From NCBI GenBank assembly GCA_937928015.1, contig CALFXA010000124.1, positions 1 through 13,780 on the forward strand: 13,780 nt of DNA. The letters are read 5' to 3'. Made by a program: the position numbers and the translations under genes. A model generated the notes under the pieces. That model ran no database searches, was not told the origin of the DNA, and saw only the letters and a program-made list of their open reading frames with translations. Positions 7,885 through 13,734 of the stretch are shown here, piece by piece. This DNA comes from an uncultured Anaerolineales bacterium (GTDB taxonomy: Bacteria; Chloroflexota; Anaerolineae; Anaerolineales; Villigracilaceae). The first letter of the stretch is position 1, and the number at the start of each line of letters is the position of its first letter.

Positions 7885-9008
7885 GATGTTCCTCGCTTTT
7901 GGGCGTTGGCCAGTTCATTCTTTGCGGCAATCTGTTGAAGCGCTTCGCGCGTGACCTCGGATTGGTTCAGCAATTCTGTGAGTTGATCGTAGCCGAGGGC
8001 CAACACCTCGACGGTGCTGTGCTCCGAGGCGCGGATCGAGGCCCGACGGCGGTGGTCATGGAAATAAGCCATCTCGCCGAAGAACTTGCCCGGACCGAGC
8101 TGCAAGGCAATGACGTCCGACTGGCCCGGGCGCGGCAGGACCACATCCACGGTGCCCTTGGAGACGATGTAGAACGTGTCGGCGCTGGAGCCTTCGGTGA
8201 AGATCATGGCGCCCGCCTCGAAGGTTTGTTCCTTCGCGTTGCGCGTGGCCCACAACATCTGGTCCTGGGTCAGGGTGGGCATGGCCTTGGCTACATACTC
8301 GTTGACGATCTCGCCGTCGGCGATGAGCGCGGTGCGGTGGGTGCGCTTGGCCAGCGCGCTGTCGTGTGTGACGATGATGATGGTCTTGCCCTTGGCGACC
8401 AGATCGTTGAACAGGGCAAAGACCGACTCGGCGGTCTTCGAGTCGAGGTTGCCTGTCGGCTCGTCCGCGATGATGACGGGCGGATCGTTGGCCAGCGCGC
8501 GCGCAATGGCGATGCGCTGCTGCTGTCCGCCGGAGAGGGCGGTGGGCAGCTTGTAGGCATGATCGGCCAGTTCCACCATGTCGAGCAGTTCCAGGGCGCG
8601 TTTCTCGCGCTGACGCATGGGATAGGTGCGGCAGAAGTCCATCGGCAGCATGATGTTCTCGATGACCGAAATGGTCGGCAGCAATTGGAAGAACTGGAAC
8701 ACGATGCCCAGGTTCTTGCCGCGCCAGCGTGCCATCTTGTTCTCGCCCATGGTATGGACGCCCGTGCCGTTGACGAAGACCTCGCCCGAGGTCGGGCGGT
8801 CGATGCCCGTGATCATGTTGAGCAGGGTCGATTTGCCGCTGCCCGACTTGCCGATGATGCTGACGAACTCGCCAGCATCGATCTCCAGGTCGATGCTGTT
8901 CAGGGCATGGTAATCGCCGATAGCGGTCTTGTAATATTTATGCACGTCGCGCAGGTGGATCATGGCATGTTCGCTGTTATCGTTCTTGGGTTTGCTAAAA
9001 AGGGACAT
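7881..9008 (-). CDS. ABC transporter ATPase fused to a C-terminal cyclic-nucleotide-binding domain
   Basis: A 375-residue cytoplasmic protein. Residues 16-240 are a MacB/LolD-type ATPase: Walker A GKSGSGKST at 53-61, Q-loop Q105, signature LSGGQQQR at 158-165, Walker B VIIADEP at 178-184, D-loop NLD at 187-189 and switch His215. All catalytic residues are present, so it should power the permease it overlaps. Residues about 248-350 are a cNMP-binding (CRP-type) domain: AGAMIFTEGSSADTFYIVSKG at its start, then a phosphate-binding cassette FFGEMA (E312) through RRRASI (R322, A323, S324), the residues that contact ribose and phosphate in cAMP-binding proteins. There is no DNA-binding HTH. This C-terminal fusion is unusual for MacB-like ATPases and suggests allosteric control of transport. 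ATG 9008 is preferred over the in-frame GTG at 9023 because GAGG sits 5 bases upstream. Ligand binding is inferred. Confidence 0.92.
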   Translation of the reverse strand: MSLFSKPKNDNSEHAMIHLRDVHKYYKTAIGDYHALNSIDLEIDAGEFVSIIGKSGSGKSTLLNMITGIDRPTSGEVFVNGTGVHTMGENKMARWRGKNLGIVFQFFQLLPTISVIENIMLPMDFCRTYPMRQREKRALELLDMVELADHAYKLPTALSGGQQQRIAIARALANDPPVIIADEPTGNLDSKTAESVFALFNDLVAKGKTIIIVTHDSALAKRTHRTALIADGEIVNEYVAKAMPTLTQDQMLWATRNAKEQTFEAGAMIFTEGSSADTFYIVSKGTVDVVLPRPGQSDVIALQLGPGKFFGEMAYFHDHRRRASIRASEHSTVEVLALGYDQLTELLNQSEVTREALQQIAAKNELANAQKRGTS

Positions 9009-9013
9009 AAGGA

Positions 9014-9017
9014 CCTC
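9014..9017 (-). promoter_or_regulatory. Ribosome binding site deciding the ABC ATPase start
   Basis: On the minus strand GAGG lies 5 bases before ATG 9008. The alternative GTG at 9023 lies upstream of this Shine-Dalgarno and has no good one of its own. Confidence 0.65.
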
Positions 9018-9026
9018 GTTCACTTT

Positions 9027-9104
9027 CGCGCTGAGCGTAGTCGAAGCGCGGATGACAATGCGCCTCGACTACGGCCTCATTTCAATAGGCATCCGCTCAG
9101 CGCG
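9027..9104. repeat. REP-like complex palindrome inside the exporter operon
   Basis: Outer arms CGCGCTGAGCG (9027-9037) and CGCTCAGCGCG (9094-9104) are perfect 11-bp inverted repeats. Nested inside, CGTAGTCGA (9036-9044) pairs with TCGACTACG (9065-9073), extended past one mismatch by GCGC (9046-9049) with GCGC (9060-9063). A competing pair is GCGGATG (9048-9054) with CATCCGC (9090-9096). The motif CTGAGCGTAGTCGAAG resembles palindromic intergenic repeats I recall from several bacterial phyla; copy number here cannot be checked. It fills the gap between the adaptor and ATPase genes and would fold in the operon mRNA. Confidence 0.7.
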
Positions 9105-9109
9105 TAGAT

Positions 9110-10126
9110 TTACTTCTCGAACTTGACGGTGGCGGTCATGCCCCAGCGCATGGCGGGATTCTTCTCCGTGAGCAGCACGGTGACTTCATACACCACGTCG
9201 CCCTGGTTCTGACCATAGTTCTGGCTGATGGACAGGATATTACCCTTCAGTTCCTGCCCGGTCAGAGCGTCCAGCGTGATGGTGGCGGGCTGGCCTTCCT
9301 TGAGCGAGACCACGTCGATTTCGGTCAGGTCGGTGGTCTTGACCACCCAACCCGTCAGGTCGGCGATGGTGACCACGGGCTGTCCCGCCGAGGCGAACTC
9401 GCCCACCTTCAACTTCAGGCTGGTGATCACGCCCGGGAACGGGGCGCGGACCTCGGCGTTGGCCAGGGCGGCGCGCACGCCCGCGGTGTCTTCGGTGAAG
9501 CTCGGGTTGTTGAGGATGTCGTAATCCTTCTGGGCCTGGGTAAGCTGCGACTGGGCGTTGTCCACGGAAGTCTGAAGCTCCATCCACTGGATGGCCTTGC
9601 GATACTTCGACCAGGCATCGTCAAGCTTGCGGCGCTGTTCGCGGCCGTTGTTAGGGGCCAGATACTTGTACGGCTCGTAGGCGGCGCGGGCCTCGTTGAG
9701 TTTCGTCAGCGTGGATTCCACGGCCTGTGACGGGGTCATATCCTTGAAGTCGTTCGGGACGTCGAAGTTGTCCAGCTTGTACTGCGCATCGCGGACCGAC
9801 TGGTAGGCCGCCGTTAAATGGGTGGACGCATCCGCCTTGGCCGATTCGAGGGTCTTGGCCTCGGGGCTTTCCAGCCGCGCGATGACCTGTCCCGCCTCGA
9901 CCGTCTCACCCTCGGCGACCAGCACTTCGCTGACCAGGCCGCTGGCGTTCAGCGCCAATTCGGTGTAGCGGACGGGTTCCAGCCGCCCCTCGCTGATGAT
10001 GGTCGGGTCGGCCAGCACGGTGGGGATGGGGGTCTCGGTGGGGGCGGCAGTGGGAGCAAGCTGGCCGCAGGCGGTCAGCGCGACGCTCAAGATGACAAAT
10101 GCGATCAGGAACTTGGTGGTTTTCAT
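9110..10126 (-). CDS. Lipoprotein membrane-fusion (MacA/HlyD-like) adaptor of the ABC exporter
   Basis: A 338-residue periplasmic-adaptor-type protein, first gene of the exporter operon. A short signal peptide (residues 1-19) ends in the lipobox LTAC with lipidated Cys20, so it is anchored on the outer face of the cytoplasmic membrane. A Pro/Thr-rich linker (22-42) leads to the first half of a lipoyl/biotinyl-like domain (about 50-90), a charged helical hairpin (about 91-225), the second lipoyl half (VRAPFPGVITSLKLKVGEF, from 226) and a beta-barrel (about 260-338). ATG 10126 is chosen because the signal peptide starts there and AGGAAG at 10140-10135 lies 8 bases upstream; an in-frame upstream codon at 10183 would add 19 residues before the signal peptide and overlap the likely promoter. 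The partners follow on the same strand. No TolC-like gene is present, as expected for a monoderm, though this window alone cannot exclude one elsewhere. Confidence 0.9.
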   Translation of the reverse strand: MKTTKFLIAFVILSVALTACGQLAPTAAPTETPIPTVLADPTIISEGRLEPVRYTELALNASGLVSEVLVAEGETVEAGQVIARLESPEAKTLESAKADASTHLTAAYQSVRDAQYKLDNFDVPNDFKDMTPSQAVESTLTKLNEARAAYEPYKYLAPNNGREQRRKLDDAWSKYRKAIQWMELQTSVDNAQSQLTQAQKDYDILNNPSFTEDTAGVRAALANAEVRAPFPGVITSLKLKVGEFASAGQPVVTIADLTGWVVKTTDLTEIDVVSLKEGQPATITLDALTGQELKGNILSISQNYGQNQGDVVYEVTVLLTEKNPAMRWGMTATVKFEK

Positions 10127-10155
10127 GGGAAAGGCTTCCTTTTTTGATTTCATTA

Positions 10156-10183
10156 ATGATAGGCCAAATGACGATGAAAACAA
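10156..10183 (-). promoter_or_regulatory. Candidate sigma-70-type promoter of the exporter operon
   Basis: On the minus strand TTGTTT (10183-10178) and TATCAT (10161-10156) are separated by 16 bases, about 30 bases before the adaptor start at 10126. Placement between the upstream terminator (10257-10284) and the first gene supports it. No operator-like dyad stands out. Confidence 0.45.
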
Positions 10184-10256
10184 ATACCCATCATACGGCC
10201 GAGCGGACAGGGTAACGCATCATGAAAATTTACGCTTTTGTTTGGATTTGGTTGCA

Positions 10257-10284
10257 GAAAAAAGCCGACCTGCAAGGGTCGGCT
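10257..10284 (-). terminator. Intrinsic terminator of the transglutaminase-like gene
   Basis: On the minus strand AGCCGACC (10284-10277) pairs with GGTCGGCT (10270-10263) around a 6-base loop, followed by a run of T (10263-10258). It begins 20 bases after the stop at 10304 and insulates the exporter operon from this gene. Confidence 0.9.
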
Positions 10285-10303
10285 TGACTGGGCCGTGAGC
10301 AGA

Positions 10304-10957
10304 TTAGTGCCCTTCCCGATTCCCGAAGGACCAGCTCAGGTCGGTGTACATTGTCTCGCTGGCGTAGGCGCGGTCGGTGACGGGGTTGAGGCGCGCCGCC
10401 ATCTGCGGGGTAATCAGCGGAATGGGCTTCCAACTGTAGAATTTCTTGTACAATTTCACGCTGCTTTCCTCGTTCCAGGCCCAATCGGCGGGCTGGAATT
10501 TCGAGACGTCGAACGGGCGCGTGTATCCGCGCAGGGTCTTGGTCTGGTGGATGGAGCAGTAATGCTCGAAGTAGGTCATCACCAGTTCACGGAAATTCCT
10601 GTGGACCGCCTCGCGGAAGCCGAGGTTGACGTAGTTCGACTTGGCGATGGCGCCCCAGCGACCGTCGAGTTGGTACAGTGCGAGGACGTGGTCGTCGTCC
10701 TCACCGGGATCAGCCCGAATGTCGAGGATCAGCGGACGGAAGCCGATCCGCCACAGGGCCAGGGCGGCAAACAGTCCGCCATCCAGACAGTGACTCTGGA
10801 AATCGCGCATCACGTTGAGCGGAGAGCGGTCCCGCTCCTCGGCGCGATAGGGCATCGAGTCGAGGTATTGCTGGATGAGGAAGGGAGAGGTTAGCGCGTG
10901 GAAAGTGGAAAGCAGGTCAGGAGAAAGATGAGATTCGAATTCGGTCAGAATGGACAT
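10304..10957 (-). CDS. Transglutaminase-like cysteine protein (putative)
   Basis: A 217-residue cytosolic protein without signal peptide or membrane segment. The order of conserved-looking residues fits a transglutaminase-like/papain fold: a cysteine at the start of a helix (C57 in SHCLDGGLFAALAL), a histidine on a strand (H90 in DDDHVLALYQ) and a polar third residue in GRWGAIAKSNYVNLGFRE (N108 or a neighbour). The predicted triad is Cys-His-Asn/Asp. The substrate, and whether it is a peptidase, a transglutaminase or inactive, cannot be told. ATG 10957 is favoured, with GAGG at 10965-10962 only 4 bases upstream; an in-frame TTG at 10972 would add five residues. It is a single gene with its own terminator, divergent from the DUF385/HXXEE pair. 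The family assignment rests on motif order only. Confidence 0.7.
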   Translation of the reverse strand: MSILTEFESHLSPDLLSTFHALTSPFLIQQYLDSMPYRAEERDRSPLNVMRDFQSHCLDGGLFAALALWRIGFRPLILDIRADPGEDDDHVLALYQLDGRWGAIAKSNYVNLGFREAVHRNFRELVMTYFEHYCSIHQTKTLRGYTRPFDVSKFQPADWAWNEESSVKLYKKFYSWKPIPLITPQMAARLNPVTDRAYASETMYTDLSWSFGNREGH

Positions 10958-10980
10958 GGGGCCTCGCGCCAATTAAATCA

Positions 10981-11009
10981 TGTTTTGTAGGAATGGGCGG
11001 TGCTATACT
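10981..11009 (+). promoter_or_regulatory. Candidate extended -10 promoter for the DUF385-HXXEE pair
   Basis: TATACT at 11004-11009 is preceded by TGC (an extended -10) and by a weak -35 TGTTTT at 10981-10986 with a 17-base spacer. It lies in the divergent intergenic region, about 75 bases before ATG 11085. Confidence 0.4.
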
Positions 11010-11084
11010 AGCGCCAGTTTTCATACAGCTTTATTGTCCGATGTGCGTATAAAAAATGAAATCATCCTGAGTATGGGAGAAACA

Positions 11085-11542
11085 ATGACTTTCAAACGAT
11101 GGTTATATCGCGGCGGACATCCCAACCTGCTGGCAAAAATCCTGAACGGCGGTTGGGCCCTTTTGCATTCGTTGGGAATTGCACCCGATTATATGGTCAC
11201 GCTCGATGTGGTAGGGAGGCAATCGGGAAAGGTGATCGGTTTTCCACTGGTGATGGCGGTCGTAAATGGAGAACGCTATCTGGTGTCGATGCTGGGCGAG
11301 GACGCCAACTGGGTCCGAAACGTCCATGCGGCGGGGGCAGGGCGCAGCTTCGGCATGGACGGGCCGAGCAGGTCACCCTGCGCGAGGTGGAGGTCGGTCA
11401 GCGCGCGCCGATCCTAAAGGAATACCTGCGCCGCGCACCTGGGGCGCGTCCGCACATTCCCATCGCATTGGATGCTCCGCTCTCAGAGTATGAAAAGATC
11501 GCCGCACAGTTTCCTGTCTTTCGACTGGAAAAGGATGAATAG
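11085..11542 (+). pseudogene. F420-dependent nitroreductase-like protein (DUF385), one-base frameshift
   Basis: Two overlapping frames together encode one DUF385/deazaflavin-dependent nitroreductase family protein of about 152 residues, the usual family size. Frame one, from ATG 11085 (GGGAG at 11075-11079), reads MTFKRWLYRGG through the core VTLDVVGRQSGKVIGFPLVM and GEDANWVRNVHAAG. It then runs into junk and stops at 11417. The next frame continues GRAQLRHGRAEQVTLREVEV and runs to the stop at 11542. The switch lies at a run of five G (11333-11337). A sixth G would restore a continuous, family-like sequence (HAAGGRAQLRHG), so one base has been lost. Family members reduce substrates with the deazaflavin F420H2; that cofactor is inferred from family only. 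Whether this is a real pseudogene, a recent mutation or an assembly error cannot be decided here. The HXXEE gene starts 6 bases after the stop. Confidence 0.82.
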
Positions 11543-11547
11543 CCATC

Positions 11548-12090
11548 GTGGACATCAAATTGCTCATCGCCCTGCTGCCTGCCGTCTTCATGTTGCACGA
11601 CTTCGAAGAGATCATCATGTTCGAGCCCTGGCTGAAGAAGAATCGGGAGGAGATTAAGCGCAGATTTCCCTCCCTCGATAAGATTCTGAGCCGCAATCAT
11701 GACCGTTTGTCCACGCCCGCGTTTGCGGTGGCGGTGCTGCACGAGTTTTCGATCATCGCTGTGATCACCTATCTCTCGCTGTATTTTGACTCGTATGCCT
11801 GGTGGTTCGGGGCGTTTGCGGCCTTTTCTTTGCACTTGTTCGTCCATATCGGACAGTGGATCATCTTTCGCAAATACGCGCCGTTCATCGTGACCTCGAT
11901 CCTGGCGCTGCCCTATTGCGGCTATACCTTCGTCCAGTTTTTACAGGTGACTAATCTATCCGCTGGGCAGATGATTTTTTGGATGGTCGTCGGGGTGGCG
12001 CTGACCGTGGTCAGCTTTTTCCCTGCGTTCTATCTGGCGGGCCGCTTCGAGGATTGGAAGAATCAAAAATACTTGCAGACGGAAAAATAA
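11548..12090 (+). CDS. HXXEE-motif membrane protein
   Basis: A 180-residue integral membrane protein of the HXXEE family, which has no known function. The defining motif is HDFEE near the N-terminus (H17, E20, E21) just after a first hydrophobic stretch (about 3-16). Four further hydrophobic segments lie at about 58-79, 85-106, 112-133 and 142-164. Further histidines sit in membrane segments (H65-E66, H96, H100). Together with H17/E20/E21 they could bind a metal, which is speculation. The start is GTG 11548, 6 bases after the stop of the DUF385 gene; AAGGA (about 11530) is a distant Shine-Dalgarno, so translation may be coupled to the upstream gene. If the upstream frameshift is real, the early stop at 11417 could reduce that coupling. 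A perfect hairpin follows at 12108. Confidence 0.85.
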   Translation: MDIKLLIALLPAVFMLHDFEEIIMFEPWLKKNREEIKRRFPSLDKILSRNHDRLSTPAFAVAVLHEFSIIAVITYLSLYFDSYAWWFGAFAAFSLHLFVHIGQWIIFRKYAPFIVTSILALPYCGYTFVQFLQVTNLSAGQMIFWMVVGVALTVVSFFPAFYLAGRFEDWKNQKYLQTEK

Positions 12091-12107
12091 GCCATACTCC
12101 TAAAAAG

Positions 12108-12134
12108 ACAGGTCACGCTCAAAGCGTGACCTGT
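12108..12134. terminator. Bidirectional terminator hairpin between HXXEE gene and zwf
   Basis: ACAGGTCACGCT (12108-12119) and AGCGTGACCTGT (12123-12134) form a perfect 12-bp stem with a 3-base loop. On the minus strand it is followed by five T (12106-12102), a standard intrinsic terminator for zwf. On the plus strand the flank TTCATTTACTT is a weaker T-rich tail for the HXXEE gene. Confidence 0.88.
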
Positions 12135-12138
12135 TCAT

Positions 12139-13605
12139 TTACTTCTCCAGCATCATGCTGGCTTCTGCGTTCAGCCAGCGGCGGCCATCGCGGGCCAGCA
12201 TGTCGTAGCCTTCGAGCGGACCCCAACTGCCAGGCTTGTACACCCCCAGGGACGGGGTTTGGTGCTGCTCCCAGGTTTGCAGGATCGGGTCGATCAGCGA
12301 CCAGGCCGTCTCCACCTCGTCGGCGCGGGTGAAGAGCGAGGCGTCGCCTTGCAGGGCGTCCAGTAGCAGGCGTTCGTAGGCTTCGGGGATGGCGGTCTTG
12401 CCGAAGGCCTCAGCGTAGTGGAACTCCATATCCACCGAGCGGGCTTCGGAGACGGTGTCGGGCGCCTTGGCCTCGAAGCGCAGATGCACCCCTTCGTCGG
12501 GCTGCAGGTAGAGCACCAGCAGGTTCGGCTTCATCGTCTGCATCGGGAACATGCTCAACGGCGGTTCCTTGAACTGGATGATGATCTGCGACTGCTTTTC
12601 GGCCAGGTGCTTGCCCGAGCGCAGGTAGAACGGCACGCCCTTCCAGCGCCAGTTGTTGATGAATAGCCGCAAGGCGGCGTAGGTCGGCGTGGTGGAGTTG
12701 GGCTTGACCTCGGGCTCCTCGCGGTAGCCCTTGTATTGCGCGCGGACCGTGTTGACGGCCACCTCTTCGGGAGTCATCGGCTTGATGGCGCCCAGCACCT
12801 TGACTTTTTCGTTGCGCAGATGCGCCGCGCTGAACGAGGCGGGCGGCTCCATCGCCACCAGCGTCAGCAATTGCATCAGGTGATTCTGGAACATGTCGCG
12901 CAACACGCCCACGCCGTCGTAGAAGCCCGCGCGGTGTTCGAGGCCGACCTTCTCGGCCACGGTGATCTGTACGTGGTCGATGTAATTGCGGTTCCAGATC
13001 GGTTCGAAGATGGTGTTGGCAAAGCGCGTAAATAGGATGTTCTGGACGGTCTCCTTGCCGAGATAATGGTCGATGCGGTAAATCTGATTCTCGTTCAGCG
13101 CCTTGTGGACCTGCTGGTTGAGTTTGACCGCCGAAGCCAGGTCGGTGCCGAAGGGTTTTTCGAGCACCACCCGCCGCCAGCCGCCGTTTTCGTGGAGTTG
13201 GTTTGTGGCGTCGAGGTTGTCGATGATGACCGGAAAGAGCGAGGGCGGCAGGGCCATGTAGTAGAGACGGTTGGCGTCGCCAGCTTCGAGTCCTTTCAAA
13301 CTTTCGTTCAGGCGCTGGAAATCCGCCGCTTCGGCATACTTGCCCTGGACGTAATGTAGGTTGGGCGCGAAGGCAGCCCATTCCGCATCAGTGAATTTGA
13401 ACTCGGCAAATTCCTTTGCGCCGTGGAGCAAATGCGCGCGGAACTCGTCATCGCTGAAGGCCGTGCCGCCGAAGCCGACGATGTTGAATTTTTTCGGCAT
13501 GCGTCCCTTGATCGACAGGTTGAGCAGCGAGGGAATCAACTTGCGCTGGGTCAGGTCACCCGAAGCGCCAAAGATGATGATGGAAGTGGAAAGGTCGTTG
13601 GTCAT
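12139..13605 (-). CDS. zwf: Glucose-6-phosphate 1-dehydrogenase
   Basis: A 488-residue cytosolic enzyme oxidising glucose 6-phosphate to 6-phosphogluconolactone with NAD(P)+, the entry step of the oxidative pentose phosphate pathway. The N-terminal Rossmann motif is GASGDL at 13-18 followed by TQRK (19-22). The catalytic signature RIDHYLGKE is at 177-185 (D179, H180, K184), EKPFG is at 149-153, and the proton-accepting histidine is H242 in DMFQNH. Length is normal, with no frameshift. ATG 13605 is chosen because homology-like sequence begins there; an in-frame TTG at 13635 would add ten residues lying inside a palindrome. No strong Shine-Dalgarno precedes the ATG. It follows gnd by 48 bases on the same strand, a common gnd-zwf pairing, and ends at a perfect terminator hairpin. 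Confidence 0.96.
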   Translation of the reverse strand: MTNDLSTSIIIFGASGDLTQRKLIPSLLNLSIKGRMPKKFNIVGFGGTAFSDDEFRAHLLHGAKEFAEFKFTDAEWAAFAPNLHYVQGKYAEAADFQRLNESLKGLEAGDANRLYYMALPPSLFPVIIDNLDATNQLHENGGWRRVVLEKPFGTDLASAVKLNQQVHKALNENQIYRIDHYLGKETVQNILFTRFANTIFEPIWNRNYIDHVQITVAEKVGLEHRAGFYDGVGVLRDMFQNHLMQLLTLVAMEPPASFSAAHLRNEKVKVLGAIKPMTPEEVAVNTVRAQYKGYREEPEVKPNSTTPTYAALRLFINNWRWKGVPFYLRSGKHLAEKQSQIIIQFKEPPLSMFPMQTMKPNLLVLYLQPDEGVHLRFEAKAPDTVSEARSVDMEFHYAEAFGKTAIPEAYERLLLDALQGDASLFTRADEVETAWSLIDPILQTWEQHQTPSLGVYKPGSWGPLEGYDMLARDGRRWLNAEASMMLEK

Positions 13606-13617
13606 AAGATTTATCCG

Positions 13618-13648
13618 GACCTCGGAGGTCTTCAAGACATCCGAGGTC
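13618..13648. repeat. Palindrome between gnd and zwf
   Basis: GACCTCGGAGGTCTT (13618-13632) and AAGACATCCGAGGTC (13634-13648) are 15-bp inverted repeats with one mismatch around a single base, folding as a stem of about 14 bp with a tight loop. No T-run follows on the minus strand, so it is not a classic terminator. It begins 13 bases upstream of the zwf ATG and could affect zwf translation or be a dispersed REP-like element. Confidence 0.65.
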
Positions 13649-13653
13649 TCATA

Positions 13654-13734
13654 TTATTCAGTTTTCTTCACCGCATGTCCGCCGAACTGGTTGCGTAGCG
13701 CGGCCAGCATGCGGGCGGGGAAGTTCTCTTCGTC
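13654..13734 (-). CDS. gnd: 6-phosphogluconate dehydrogenase, C-terminal 26 codons only
   Basis: Reading the minus strand from 13734 to the TAA at 13656-13654 gives DEENFPARMLAALRNQFGGH and then AVKKTE. The segment AALRNQFGGHAVKK matches the conserved C-terminus of decarboxylating 6-phosphogluconate dehydrogenases, the enzyme two steps after zwf in the oxidative pentose phosphate pathway. Only the extreme C-terminus is present. The frame is cut exactly where adapter sequence starts (13735), so the truncation is an artefact of the contig end, not a gene fragment in the genome. The zwf gene follows after 48 bases, supporting the identity and a gnd-zwf operon. Confidence 0.82.
   Translation of the reverse strand, partial: DEENFPARMLAALRNQFGGHAVKKTE

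Noticed and set aside
8034..8261. Separate CRP-family transcription factor gene
   Set aside because: The cNMP domain is in frame with the ATPase without an internal start or ribosome site of note, and no helix-turn-helix domain follows.
7899..9107. 402-codon plus-strand frame antisense to the ABC ATPase
   Set aside because: The minus strand carries every ABC and cNMP motif. The antisense frame has no family features and is a GC-bias shadow.
10980..11084. N-terminal extension of the DUF385 gene upstream of ATG 11085
   Set aside because: The extension covers the probable promoter, and GGGAG at 11075-11079 fits ATG 11085. The family N-terminus also begins there.
12410..13381. 323-codon minus-strand frame inside zwf
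   Set aside because: It is an out-of-frame reading of zwf rich in R, G, P and A; zwf itself is intact with all signatures.
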